Assembly: GCA_964577985.1 (NCBI GenBank)
Contig: CAZOAR010000007.1
Coordinates: 9,302 to 73,301, forward strand
DNA: 64,000 bases
Direction: 5' to 3'
From: CAZOAR01 sp964577985
GTDB lineage: Bacteria > Gemmatimonadota > CAZMKB01 > CAZNLH01
Made by a program: the position numbers and the translations under genes. Shown here piece after piece: positions 17,344 through 27,017 of the stretch. The notes under the pieces are model-generated. The model ran no database searches. It worked only from the letters and a program-made list of their open reading frames with translations, and was not told the DNA's origin. Each line of letters starts with the position of its first letter. Within the stretch, counting starts at the first letter, position 1.

Positions 17344-18868
17344 AGAGATAACCTCTGTCATCCGCAAGGAGATAGAGGCGTACGAAAAGGAGCTTGATGT
17401 CGAAGAGGTCGGGACAATTCTCGAAGTCGGAGATGGCATCGCTCGCATCTATGGACTGAACCGCACCATGGCCGGCGAGATGCTCGAATTCCCCGGAGAC
17501 GTGTATGGACTCGCGCTGAACCTGGAAGAGGACACTATCGGCGCGGTCATCCTGGGGGAATACATAGAACTCAAGGAGGGCGATATCGTCAAGCGGACAG
17601 GGCGAGTCCTCGAAGTCCCCGTAGGCAAAGGGCTGCTCGGTCGCGTCGTGGACCCGATGGGAAACCCCCTGGACGACAAGGGGCCGATCCAGGCGGAAGA
17701 CCACATGAAGATCGATATCAGGGCTCCGGGCGTCGTAGAGCGCCAGCCCGTAAAAGAGCCGCTCCAGACAGGTCTCAAGGCCATCGATTCGATGATTCCT
17801 ATCGGACGAGGTCAGAGGGAGTTGATTATTGGCGACCGGAGCACCGGCAAGACCGCCGTCGCCATCGACACTATCATCAATCAGAAGGGCGCGGATGTAA
17901 TCTGTGTCTATGTCGCCATAGGCCAGAAGGCATCCACTGTGTCCCAGATCGTCCAGGGATTGAAGGAACATGGTGCCCTCGACTATACCATAGTCGTATC
18001 CGCAACATCAGACAAGCCAGCTCCCATGCAGTATATCGCCCCATACTCGGGCTGCGCGATGGCGGAGCACTTTATGTACCACCAGAATCGCGCTACGCTC
18101 TGCGTCTACGACGATCTCTCCAAGCATGCCCAGGCATACCGCCAGCTCTCTCTTCTGCTGAGAAGACCGCCGGGTCGCGAAGCGTATCCCGGTGACATCT
18201 TCTACCTCCACTCGAGGCTCCTGGAGAGGGCGGCCAAGCTCTCGGATGAAGAGGGTGGAGGCTCGCTGACAGCGTTGCCGATAATCGAGACGCAGGCGGG
18301 TGATATCTCCGCGTACATTCCGACGAACGTCATTTCCATCACGGACGGTCAGATTTATCTCGTCACGGATCTATTCTACGCGGGTGTCAGGCCGGCCATT
18401 GATGTGGGTTATTCCGTCTCACGAGTCGGGGGGAACGCGCAGAACAAGGCGATGAAGAAGGTGGCAGGACGGCTCCGGCTGGACCTGGCTCAGTTCAGAG
18501 AGCTGGAGGCGTTCGCTCAGTTCGGCCAGGAACTCGACAAGGCGAGCCAGCAGCAGTTGACCCGAGGAGAGCGGATGGTTGAGATCCTCAAGCAGGGACA
18601 GTACAAGCCAATGCCCGTGGAGGATCAGGTCCTCATCATTCAGGCGGGGACCAGCGGCGCGCTCGACGATGTCCCGATAGACCTTGTCAGGAAATTCGAG
18701 ACCGCGTTCATTGAACATATGAGGGCGAAGAAGAGCGAGATAATAGAGGAGGTAGCAACAAAGAAAGAGATCTCGGCAGAGCTGGAGAAGAAGATCAACA
18801 AAACCATCTCCGCGTTCAAGGCCTCGTTCATGGCCTCCGAGGCGAAAGCATCTAAAGGGAAGAGCTGA
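17327..18868 (+). CDS. atpA: ATP synthase F1 subunit alpha
   Basis: 513 residues, normal length. Beta-barrel N-terminal domain, then the nucleotide-binding core with P-loop GDRSTGKTAVAIDT, YVAIGQKAS and the alpha-specific SVSRVGGNAQNKAMK, which includes the arginine finger. The C-terminal helical domain ends ASKGKS. Non-catalytic nucleotide-binding subunit of the F1 head. The start lies inside the end of atpH (17-base overlap), and the N-terminal sequence MKIRPEEITSVIRKEIE is exactly that expected for the family. Confidence 0.98.
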   Translation: MKIRPEEITSVIRKEIEAYEKELDVEEVGTILEVGDGIARIYGLNRTMAGEMLEFPGDVYGLALNLEEDTIGAVILGEYIELKEGDIVKRTGRVLEVPVGKGLLGRVVDPMGNPLDDKGPIQAEDHMKIDIRAPGVVERQPVKEPLQTGLKAIDSMIPIGRGQRELIIGDRSTGKTAVAIDTIINQKGADVICVYVAIGQKASTVSQIVQGLKEHGALDYTIVVSATSDKPAPMQYIAPYSGCAMAEHFMYHQNRATLCVYDDLSKHAQAYRQLSLLLRRPPGREAYPGDIFYLHSRLLERAAKLSDEEGGGSLTALPIIETQAGDISAYIPTNVISITDGQIYLVTDLFYAGVRPAIDVGYSVSRVGGNAQNKAMKKVAGRLRLDLAQFRELEAFAQFGQELDKASQQQLTRGERMVEILKQGQYKPMPVEDQVLIIQAGTSGALDDVPIDLVRKFETAFIEHMRAKKSEIIEEVATKKEISAELEKKINKTISAFKASFMASEAKASKGKS

Positions 18869-18880
18869 GGATAACAGAGG

Positions 18881-19759
18881 ATGGCCAGGGCAAGAGAAAT
18901 AAAACGACGAATCAAGAGTATCAAGAGTACTCAGCAGATCACGAAGACCATGGAAATGGTCTCGACATCGAAGCTGAAGAAGGCTCAGACCAGGCTCATC
19001 GATTCCCGCCCGTACAACGCCGCCCTGAGGGAGATGACGACCGATCTCCTCAGGGGACTCGGAGGGAAGAGTGCCGATCCGCTGATGCAGTCGTACGCCG
19101 ATGTGAAATCGGTTATCCTGTTGCTGATCACATCGAACAGGGGGCTCTGCGGCGCATTCAACAATAATCTCATCCGTCTCTGCCGGGAAACCATAGACAG
19201 TTTTCGCGAGCGGGGAATCGAGGTCCGGCTCTTCATCTCCGGCAAGAAGGGGACTTCCGCCATTCGCTACATGAAATACCCGATAGAAGAATCGTTTACC
19301 GAACTCTCGGAACTCCCCGCGATCGAGACCCTCACCCCGCTGACGGAGAAAATGATCGAGGAATTCTCCTCCGGTCGCGCGCAGGAAGTGCATCTCATAT
19401 ACAGCGCTTTTCAGTCCGTGATGAGCCAGAAGCCGGCACTCGAAAGAGTCCTGCCCATCGGCGAGCAGAGCTCAGCCTCGGAAACCACCACCGGGGAGGA
19501 CAGATACATTATAGAGCCCTCGGCGGAGTCGATTCTGGAGAGTCTGTTGCCCGCTTTCGTGAGGAACATGGTCTATCAGGCGTTTCTCGAGACGCACACG
19601 AGTGAACATGGTGCCCGGAGAACAGCGATGAAATCGGCGTCAGAAAACGCCGACGACATGATCACAACGCTAACCAGATGGTATAACCGGGCGCGGCAGG
19701 CGCAGATCACCCAGGAGCTCTCGGAGATCGTCAGCGGAGCGGAGGCACTGAAGGGATGA
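18881..19759 (+). CDS. atpG: ATP synthase F1 subunit gamma
   Basis: 292 residues. N- and C-terminal helices form the central rotor shaft: MARAREIKRRIKSIKSTQQ at the start, and MKSASENADDMITTLTRWYNRARQAQITQELSEIVSGAEAL at the end (quoted in parts: ASENADDMI, NRARQAQITQE). A Rossmann-like middle contains SNRGLCGAFNNN. Follows atpA by 12 bases. Confidence 0.97.
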   Translation: MARAREIKRRIKSIKSTQQITKTMEMVSTSKLKKAQTRLIDSRPYNAALREMTTDLLRGLGGKSADPLMQSYADVKSVILLLITSNRGLCGAFNNNLIRLCRETIDSFRERGIEVRLFISGKKGTSAIRYMKYPIEESFTELSELPAIETLTPLTEKMIEEFSSGRAQEVHLIYSAFQSVMSQKPALERVLPIGEQSSASETTTGEDRYIIEPSAESILESLLPAFVRNMVYQAFLETHTSEHGARRTAMKSASENADDMITTLTRWYNRARQAQITQELSEIVSGAEALKG

Positions 19760-19854
19760 GCCCCGCATATCATCATTATGAAGGGTCGGCTTTTCGCACG
19801 ACGATATATGACAGGTTGCACGCGTAGAGCGAAAACAGAGATGAGAGGAAATCA

Positions 19855-21345
19855 ATGGACCACGAAAAGATAACGGAAGAGAAGGCGAACGTGAAGCAGA
19901 GCGGGGCCGTGGCGAGTGAAGGGAAACCCGGAGATGTCAATATCGGCCGGGTAGCACAGGTGATCGGCCCTGTCATTGACGTCGAGTTCGAATCGGAGAA
20001 GCTGCCGGAGATCTATACGGCGCTCACGATCGACGAAGAACTCGACGGCCAGAAGATCCGGCTTACCGCGGAAGTGCAGCAGCATCTGGGTCGCAATCAG
20101 GTGAAGGCTGTGGCGCTCTCTTCGACAGATGGCGTAAGCAGGGGCATGAAGGTGATCGACACGGGAGCACCGATCACGATCCCCGTCGGCGAGGAGTGCC
20201 TGGGACGCCTTTTCAATCTCCTCGGTGAGACAATCGACAACGAGCCGCCGGTCAAGGCATCTGAGCAATATCCGATTCACCAGGAATCTCCGGCATTCAG
20301 CGACCTCGACCCGAAGACGGAGATCTTCGAGACGGGCATCAAGGTCATCGACTTGCTCGCCCCATACGTCAAGGGTGGGAAGACAGGGCTCTTCGGAGGC
20401 GCGGGAGTTGGTAAGACAGTTGTAATCATGGAGTTGATCCATAACATAGCCACAGCCCACGGCGGAACATCCGTGTTCAGCGGTGTAGGAGAACGGACGA
20501 GGGAAGGTAACGACCTCTGGCTCGAGATGAAACAGTCGGGTGTGCTGGACAAGACATGTCTCGTCTTCGGCCAGATGAACGAGCCACCCGGAGCCAGGCT
20601 GAGGGTAGCTCTCACGGGCCTGACTATGGCGGAATATTTCAGGGATCAGGGCCAGGACGTCCTTCTGTTCATTGACAACATCTTCCGCTTCGTGCAGGCG
20701 GGTTCTGAGGTATCTGCCCTTCTCGGGCGCATGCCTTCGGCCGTGGGGTATCAGCCCACGCTCGGCACCGAAATGGGCGAACTCCAGGAGCGGATCACCT
20801 CGACAAAGAGGGGATCCATCACCTCCGTCCAGGCAATTTACGTCCCGGCCGACGATTTGACCGATCCCGCTCCCGCGACCACGTTCGCACACCTTGACGC
20901 CACGACGGTCCTGTCGAGGCAGATCGCGGAACTCGGTATCTACCCGGCTGTGGACCCGCTTGATTCCACGTCAAGGATAATGGATCCGAGGTTTCTGGGA
21001 GATGAGCACTACGAAGTAGCCCGAGAGGTCCAGAGAATCCTCCAGAGATACAAGGGTCTTCAGGATATTATCGCGATCCTGGGGATGGATGAATTGTCTG
21101 AAGAAGACAAGGAGGCCGTCCAGCGGGCGAGGCGCATCCAGAAGTTCCTTTCGCAGCCCTTCTTTGTGGCGGAAGAGTTCACGGGGAGAAAAGGACGATA
21201 TGTCTCGCTCCAGGAGACGATCCGGAGCTTCAAGGAGGTCGTTGAGGGTAAATGGGATCACCTGCCTGAACAGGCCTTCTACATGGTCGGCGGCATCGAG
21301 GAAGTGGCGGAACAGGCCAAGGAGATGGAGGGCTCCGACCAGTGA
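19855..21345 (+). CDS. atpD: ATP synthase F1 subunit beta
   Basis: 496 residues, catalytic subunit. P-loop GGAGVGKTVVIME, the catalytic Glu in VFSGVGERTREGND, LLFIDNIFRF (Walker B) and the DELSEEDK loop near the C-terminus (DELSEED motif). About 25 extra, charged residues precede the conserved NIGRVAQVIGPVIDVEF, a longer leader than usual; an internal ATG is not better placed, and GAGAGGAAATCA precedes the called start. A gap of 95 bases separates it from atpG, larger than the other atp spacings. Confidence 0.97.
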   Translation: MDHEKITEEKANVKQSGAVASEGKPGDVNIGRVAQVIGPVIDVEFESEKLPEIYTALTIDEELDGQKIRLTAEVQQHLGRNQVKAVALSSTDGVSRGMKVIDTGAPITIPVGEECLGRLFNLLGETIDNEPPVKASEQYPIHQESPAFSDLDPKTEIFETGIKVIDLLAPYVKGGKTGLFGGAGVGKTVVIMELIHNIATAHGGTSVFSGVGERTREGNDLWLEMKQSGVLDKTCLVFGQMNEPPGARLRVALTGLTMAEYFRDQGQDVLLFIDNIFRFVQAGSEVSALLGRMPSAVGYQPTLGTEMGELQERITSTKRGSITSVQAIYVPADDLTDPAPATTFAHLDATTVLSRQIAELGIYPAVDPLDSTSRIMDPRFLGDEHYEVAREVQRILQRYKGLQDIIAILGMDELSEEDKEAVQRARRIQKFLSQPFFVAEEFTGRKGRYVSLQETIRSFKEVVEGKWDHLPEQAFYMVGGIEEVAEQAKEMEGSDQ

Positions 21346-21505
21346 TGCATCTCACGAGCCGATCACTGGTCCCGACGATCCGGGAGGCCCATGGCTGTGT
21401 TTCTCACGCTCGAAGTGCCCGTGGGTACGCACTGCGTCGTCGCGCCAGGCAGGGAACCTTGATAGATCCACATAATTGTCAACGAACTCAGGAGAAGGTA
21501 CGCTG

Positions 21506-21907
21506 ATGCCGGACAACACGGGGAAGATACACCTCAAGATACTCACCCCCGAGAAGACCCTCTTCGAGAAAGACGTTGATTCGGTCGTCCTGACGGCGCA
21601 TGACGGTGAGATGGGCTTCCTCCCGAAGCATGCCCCACTGATAACGTCTTTGGGCATCGGCGAATTGAGGGCGACTACCGGGAGTGAAAAGCTGCATTTC
21701 GCCACTCACAACGGCTTCGCCCGCATGGAGGACAATCATCTCCTCGTGCTGGCGGACGTCGCGGAGAGTCCCGCTGAGATAGATGTCGCCAGGGCGCAGG
21801 AGGCGCTGGCGCGGGCGCGGGAAGAGGGGCGCAAAAAAGGTGGCTACGAATATCTTCGAGCGGTGCAGCGAGCAAGAACACGCCTGAAAATCCTTCCCGG
21901 GAAGTAG
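21506..21907 (+). CDS. atpC: ATP synthase F1 subunit epsilon
   Basis: 133 residues from the ATG at 21506, which follows AGGAGA and starts MPDNTGKIHLKILTPEK. An upstream ATG at 21476 adds ten residues without a ribosome site. The N-terminal beta-sandwich shows VVLTAHDGEMGFLPKHAPL, and the C-terminal two-helix hairpin ARAQEALARAREEGRK is the inhibitory element. It is 160 bases downstream of atpD, an unusually long gap for this pair. Confidence 0.96.
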   Translation: MPDNTGKIHLKILTPEKTLFEKDVDSVVLTAHDGEMGFLPKHAPLITSLGIGELRATTGSEKLHFATHNGFARMEDNHLLVLADVAESPAEIDVARAQEALARAREEGRKKGGYEYLRAVQRARTRLKILPGK

Positions 21908-22023
21908 CCCCGCGGCGAACGTTGCATGTCTGGCGACACAGGGCCATGTCGATACTTATCCCGCAGTTGCATAACCTGGTGAAAATAGGCAGATTAACTT
22001 GATCACTGTTACGAAAGGGTTCG

Positions 22024-24075
22024 GTGTCTGGTCAAATGAGAAGAATTAGACCGTTTTTTCAGCTCAAGGTGGCGCTTCTGGCGGCGGCATTCGTGACGGC
22101 CCCCCACCTCCTCTCCCCATTTGGCCCGCACGAGGCTATCGCCTCCGGGGCGGTATCCCCCGAGAGGGTCATTGTCCTCGGTTTTGATGGGGCAGATCCG
22201 AACCTCATGGCGAAATGGATTGACGAGGGTCAGCTTCCCAATCTGAAGAAGTTATCGGAGACCGGCTACTTCCATCCGCTCAGGACAACCAATCCGCCTC
22301 AGTCTCCTGTCGCCTGGTCATCCTTTACAACAGGCACGTGGCCTGGAGATCACGGAATATTTGACTTTCTCAGGAGGGATCCAAAGACCTACATGCCGGA
22401 CGTCTCGTATCTTTCGACCGTGAAACCGACGTTCCATTTTTTTGACCTGCTCCTCGACGAGCCCGCGAAGGCGATAAACAGACGGCGGGGAGAGCCCTTC
22501 TGGAAAACAGCGAGCGATCAGGGCCACCGGGTGGTTGTCCTGAGTGTTCCATACAGCTTTCCACCGGATACCCTGCCTGAGGGAAAAATGTTGTCTGGGC
22601 TTGGAGTCCCCGACCTGAGGGGTACCAACAGCACTTTCACATTCTTCGGGACCAACATTACAGCGTCAGAGGCAGCCAGGGGCGCGGGCGGCGCTAAGTT
22701 TGTCAGGATCAGAAAGAGTGGCTCGAAACCGATTGAGACGGTTGTTGAAGGCCCGGTAGACCCGACAGCGGAGGAATACACGAGACTGACGGTGCCTCTC
22801 ACGTTCGAGGTGAACGGCCAGGCCTCGTCAATAGGCATCTCGATGCAGGGGCAGACCGAGAACGTCAAGAAGGGCGAGTGGAGTCCCTGGTTCGAGATAT
22901 CATACAAGATAACTCCTTTCTACACGATAAGCGGAATATGCCGCTTCTATGTCAAGCAGGTAGCGCCTGAGGTGCAGGTCTACCTGTCGCCGCTCAGCTA
23001 TCACCCGGACGATCCCTATATCCCTTTCACCTACCCCCGCTCGTTCTCCAGCGAACTCAAGGAAAAGGTGGGGTTCTTCAAGGCCGTAGGATGGGTCCAT
23101 GACACGTCGGCGCTAAACTCCGAGAAGATCACGGAGGATCAGTTCCTCGACGAGATGCGTCAGATTATGGACAAGCGTCGGGAGATCACGCTCCGCTGTC
23201 TCGAAGACGAAAACTTCGAGCTTCTGATCTCAGTCTTTACCGCCACCGATCGCGTGTCCCACATGTTCTGGCGCCTTACAGACCCGCTGCATCCGAGGTA
23301 CGACGAGGATCTGGCAGGGAAATATGGCGACGCCATCCTCAATACTTACAAGAGGATGGACGATATCGTCGGTGAGATAATGGATAAACACGTCGACGAG
23401 AAGACCGTTCTGATGATCGTTTCAGACCATGGTTTTCACAGCTACCGGTACGGGCTCAACGTCAACACCTGGCTCGTGCGGAATGGCTATATGTTCCTGA
23501 AAGGGATGGTCGCGGGCAGGGATATTCCGGATAAGCTCTTCAGCAGCAGGGAGTTCTTCCCCAACGTCGACTGGAAAAGGACCAGGGCGTACGCTATCGG
23601 TACCGGCCAGGTATTTATAAATCTCAAGGGCAGAGAGGGCCAGGGGATTGTAAAACCCGGTGAAGAGGAGGATGCTCTGATCCAGGAAATAAAGACGAAG
23701 CTCCTGGCGATCGAAGACCCGGCGACCGGCGTCAAGGTCCTCTCCAATGTATATCTGAAGGAAGGAGAATCTCTGGGCGCGTCATCCGGGAAAGCGCCCG
23801 ATATCCAGCTCGCCTTCAGGGAGGGCTACTGCACGTCATGGGAGACCCGCCTCGGCGGTATACCGAAGGAGCTGTTCCTCCCGAATGAGAAGAAGTGGAG
23901 CGGTGAGCACGCGGCCTCCGATGTCGCGGAGACGAGTGGAATCTTCTTCTCGAGCGTAAAGCCATCCGATCTGGAACCGAGAATTGTTGACGTCTCGGTG
24001 ACTGCTCTTGAACTCCTCGGAGCGAGTAGGAAACCTGAAATGAAAGGGGTTAACCTCTTTGACGTTGCGCATTAG
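22024..24075 (+). CDS. exported alkaline-phosphatase-superfamily phosphodiesterase-like enzyme
   Basis: 683 residues with a GTG start behind AAAGGG. An N-terminal hydrophobic export or anchor segment spans about 13-38. The catalytic core is of the type I phosphodiesterase / nucleotide pyrophosphatase kind. Metal ligands appear as VLGFDGADPN, the nucleophile region is PPQSPVAWSSFTTG, and TATDRVSHMFW and IVSDHGFHSYRYG supply the remaining Asp/His ligands. A long middle insert (about 200-350) is probably a beta-rich accessory domain. A paralogue lies just downstream. The substrate is unknown; a phosphodiester in the envelope is a reasonable guess, since the enzyme appears exported. Confidence 0.88.
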   Translation: MSGQMRRIRPFFQLKVALLAAAFVTAPHLLSPFGPHEAIASGAVSPERVIVLGFDGADPNLMAKWIDEGQLPNLKKLSETGYFHPLRTTNPPQSPVAWSSFTTGTWPGDHGIFDFLRRDPKTYMPDVSYLSTVKPTFHFFDLLLDEPAKAINRRRGEPFWKTASDQGHRVVVLSVPYSFPPDTLPEGKMLSGLGVPDLRGTNSTFTFFGTNITASEAARGAGGAKFVRIRKSGSKPIETVVEGPVDPTAEEYTRLTVPLTFEVNGQASSIGISMQGQTENVKKGEWSPWFEISYKITPFYTISGICRFYVKQVAPEVQVYLSPLSYHPDDPYIPFTYPRSFSSELKEKVGFFKAVGWVHDTSALNSEKITEDQFLDEMRQIMDKRREITLRCLEDENFELLISVFTATDRVSHMFWRLTDPLHPRYDEDLAGKYGDAILNTYKRMDDIVGEIMDKHVDEKTVLMIVSDHGFHSYRYGLNVNTWLVRNGYMFLKGMVAGRDIPDKLFSSREFFPNVDWKRTRAYAIGTGQVFINLKGREGQGIVKPGEEEDALIQEIKTKLLAIEDPATGVKVLSNVYLKEGESLGASSGKAPDIQLAFREGYCTSWETRLGGIPKELFLPNEKKWSGEHAASDVAETSGIFFSSVKPSDLEPRIVDVSVTALELLGASRKPEMKGVNLFDVAH

Positions 24076-24077
24076 TT

Positions 24078-24167
24078 GTCATTCCCGCTTGCCGGGAATA
24101 TCTCTTATGAAGGATGCCGGACACGCCGGCATGACAGACGCTGTGGTGATTCCGGACAAGCCGGCAT
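24078..24167. repeat. cluster of three REP-like palindromes
   Basis: Three short palindromes lie in tandem at 24081-24099, 24114-24132 and 24149-24167, centres about 34 bases apart. Each has 7-bp arms built on (A)T-G/T-CCGG or TCCCG with a five-base loop. The first two are enclosed by an outer inverted TGTCAT/ATGACA. This is the usual form of bacterial intergenic REP elements; other copies should exist in the genome. Confidence 0.75.
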
Positions 24168-24250
24168 GGCAAACCGCAGTGTTATTTTAGAGCGTGCTCA
24201 ACTATTTCTGACGTTGTGTCAGGAATAGATCGTGACTCAGAACGGAGTGA

Positions 24251-25921
24251 ATGGTAATCATGAAGACAATATTGTTAGGCCTCGACGGCGCGACATTCGA
24301 TAACATTAAGCCCTGGGCCGAAGAAGGCCTGATGCCCAACTTCAAGAAAGCGATGGAGGCGGGTACATGGGGAGAGCTGAGGTCAACCATCCCGCCGACG
24401 ACCCCGCCGGCGTGGGCGACGACCGTTACGGGAAAAAATCCCGGGAAGCATGGGATCTATGACTTCCGGGAATCGTTTCTCTTCGATCCAAGGAGGCCGA
24501 TCATCAACTCCAGGTCGATCAGAGCGGCGAAGTTGTGGCACATCCTCAACAATCTCGGCAAGAAGGTCGGGGTCATGAATGTCCCGATCACATATCCACC
24601 CGAAGAGGTCGACGGCTTCATGATCTCAGGTATGATGACACCGTCACCTGACCACGACTACACCCATCCGAAAAGCCTCAAGGAAGAGATTAAGGCTGCC
24701 GTGGGTGACTATGTCCCTAACATCGATATACCGCAGTACGATGTGGAGTTCCTCGATGACGCCATGAGGTTTTTCAAGGACATGCGTTACTGTTTCGAGA
24801 AGCGGCGCGACGCGTTCTTCTGGCTGCTGGAGAATAAGGAGTGGGATTTCTTCATGCCGGTCTTCGTAATCACCGACCGGATCGGTCACCTCTTCTGGAA
24901 ATACCTTTCACCGGACAGCAAGAAGTTTTACAACCACAAGAACGCGGAGAGGATCCGCCAGGAGATCAGGGATTGCTACGGGCTGGTCGATGACATGTTC
25001 GGCATGCTGCTGGAAAGACTCGACGACGACACTACGCTTGTGGTAATGTCGGACCACGGCTTCGGATACACCTACAAGTGGATCAACGTCAACAGGTGGC
25101 TCAGGGATATCGGCCTCCTGACCCTCCAGGGCAGCGTGTCGTGGAAGAAATCACTCTTCTTCTCGATCATGCAGCTCAATGACTCCCGCCTCGTCAAGAC
25201 ACTCATTCCGGACGCCGTACAGAGTGCTCTACGCGGGAAGATCCGCAAGGGACGTGGCACGCTCAAGACCGACGTGGACTCGACGATAGACTGGACCAGG
25301 ACAAAGGCGTTCTTCGCCAGTATACCGACGCAGGGGATATTCATCAATGTCAGGAAAGAGGGTGTCAACGGCATCGTCAACCCGGGGAAGGAATACAACG
25401 AGCTGAGGGACCTCATAAAGAAGAAACTCTACGAGATAAAGGACCCTGACACCGGAGAGCAGGCGATCCAGAAGGTGATATTCCGTGAAGAGATATACAG
25501 CGGGCCTGAGATGGAGATGGCCCCGGATATCCTCTTCGTCTCTCACGATTACGGCTATCTCGGTCGACAACTCTTCGGCGCAAAGAAGTGGATAGAGACA
25601 AGCGAGAACCTGGCAAACGGTTTTCACCGCATGAATGGCGTCTTCATGGCGTTTGGCAAAAACATCAAGGAAGGCTACAAGGTGGAAGGAGCCGGGCTGG
25701 AGAATATCGCCCCGACGATCCTGCACGCGATGGGTTTCCCGGTGCCGGACGACATGGACGGGGAAGTACTCACCTCTATCATGAAGGATGACTGGCTCAA
25801 GGCGCATCCCGTCAAGATAGAGCCGCCCGACAAGTTCACGGGCAAGGATCGCGACGTCTATTCGGACGACGAAGAGGATGTTATCAAGGATCGTCTCGCG
25901 GGACTCGGATATATCGAATAG
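24251..25921 (+). CDS. alkaline-phosphatase-superfamily phosphodiesterase-like enzyme
   Basis: 556 residues without an evident signal peptide. Motifs are TILLGLDGATFDN (metal Asp), PPTTPPAWATTVTGKNPGK (nucleophile, probably Thr, then the TG loop), PVFVITDRIGHLFW and VVMSDHGFGYTYKW, so the two-metal site is complete. It aligns with the previous enzyme but lacks its export leader and middle insert, suggesting a cytoplasmic counterpart. A second ATG nine bases on (24260) fits the ribosome site slightly differently, so the start could be three codons shorter. It lies just ahead of a flippase-like gene, which suggests a role in lipid-linked or glycan intermediates. Confidence 0.88.
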   Translation: MVIMKTILLGLDGATFDNIKPWAEEGLMPNFKKAMEAGTWGELRSTIPPTTPPAWATTVTGKNPGKHGIYDFRESFLFDPRRPIINSRSIRAAKLWHILNNLGKKVGVMNVPITYPPEEVDGFMISGMMTPSPDHDYTHPKSLKEEIKAAVGDYVPNIDIPQYDVEFLDDAMRFFKDMRYCFEKRRDAFFWLLENKEWDFFMPVFVITDRIGHLFWKYLSPDSKKFYNHKNAERIRQEIRDCYGLVDDMFGMLLERLDDDTTLVVMSDHGFGYTYKWINVNRWLRDIGLLTLQGSVSWKKSLFFSIMQLNDSRLVKTLIPDAVQSALRGKIRKGRGTLKTDVDSTIDWTRTKAFFASIPTQGIFINVRKEGVNGIVNPGKEYNELRDLIKKKLYEIKDPDTGEQAIQKVIFREEIYSGPEMEMAPDILFVSHDYGYLGRQLFGAKKWIETSENLANGFHRMNGVFMAFGKNIKEGYKVEGAGLENIAPTILHAMGFPVPDDMDGEVLTSIMKDDWLKAHPVKIEPPDKFTGKDRDVYSDDEEDVIKDRLAGLGYIE

Positions 25922-25988
25922 CTGCTACGATTCCGGACAGAATCGAGGACGAGCAATGGAAAAACAGTTGGGAAAGAGACGTTAGAGA

Positions 25989-27017
25989 ATGAAAAAACAT
26001 GTCATCAACCTCGTGAAGTTCGCCGTCACGTTCGGTATAATCTATCTGATACTGCAGCGTTTCCAGATAGGCTGGACGGACATCCACACCGCGCTCACCG
26101 AATCGAACCCATGGTGGTTCGTGGCCTCGATAGCCACCCAGATAGCGGCCATAACATTCTCTATCCTGCGGTGGAAAACCCTGCTCGATGGACAGGATCT
26201 GATCCTGCCGACCAGGCACCTGATCAACACGTATCTCGTCGGACGTTTCCTGGGCACATTCACCCCGACGGGTGTCGGCCTGGAGGCATACAAGGCATAT
26301 GACGTGGCCCGATACACGGGCAAGGCAACCGAGTCAGTCGCTGTCATCCTCATAGAGAAGATAGTCGCCACCTTCTTTTCGCTGAGCGTAATGGTGCTCA
26401 TCACGCTCCCCTTCGTAGAGCTGGGTACCACCTTTCTCGGCGTGTTTTTTCTCTTTTTCTTCTTTCTCCTGCTGCTGGCGTTGATTCTCCTCTTCAAACC
26501 ATCCGTCATCGAGAAGATACTCTCTCTCAACTTCCCGATGAAGGGGAAAATCGAGGGGAAACTGAGAGAGGCGGTAGACGCCTTCACAGTTTACAGCCAC
26601 CGCAAGGGATGCCTGCTCAAAGCCATGTTCTTCGGCTTCTTCGTCTATATCTCTCTTTTCGCGACGTATTATACGAACTCGCTCGCCCTGCACGCCGGTG
26701 TCGGTTTTCTCGACGTCCTGAGGGTGGGGCCTCTCACACAGATTGCAACAATGATCCCCCTCTCGATCGCCGGAATCGGCCTGAGGGAGGGAGCATTCAT
26801 AGGGCTTCTCGACGCAGCCGGTGTAACATTCAACAGTTCGGCAACGGTGCTGACCGCGACTATGTGGTATTTCGTCAGTATCTCCGTCAACATAGTCGGG
26901 GCGATCATATTCCTCACCAGAAAGACCGATTACGAAAACATCCGGACAGAGAACGTCCAGACCCTCATGAGAGACGGCAGGATAGAGGAAGGCACAGGTA
27001 AGAACAATGGCAAATAA
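25989..27017 (+). CDS. flippase-like membrane protein (LPG-synthase TM / UPF0104 family)
   Basis: 342 residues with about eight hydrophobic helices. Family signatures include FLGTFTPTGVGLEAYKAYD, in the conserved first cytoplasmic loop, and MIPLSIAGIGLREGAF, equivalent to the P-x-G-G-x-G-x-x-E motif. Members are found as the transmembrane part of lysyl-phosphatidylglycerol synthase and as stand-alone proteins beside glycolipid genes, where a lipid-flipping role is proposed. It overlaps the sulfatase-like gene by 11 bases and follows the AP-superfamily gene by 67 bases, so they form one operon. Confidence 0.88.
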   Translation: MKKHVINLVKFAVTFGIIYLILQRFQIGWTDIHTALTESNPWWFVASIATQIAAITFSILRWKTLLDGQDLILPTRHLINTYLVGRFLGTFTPTGVGLEAYKAYDVARYTGKATESVAVILIEKIVATFFSLSVMVLITLPFVELGTTFLGVFFLFFFFLLLLALILLFKPSVIEKILSLNFPMKGKIEGKLREAVDAFTVYSHRKGCLLKAMFFGFFVYISLFATYYTNSLALHAGVGFLDVLRVGPLTQIATMIPLSIAGIGLREGAFIGLLDAAGVTFNSSATVLTATMWYFVSISVNIVGAIIFLTRKTDYENIRTENVQTLMRDGRIEEGTGKNNGK

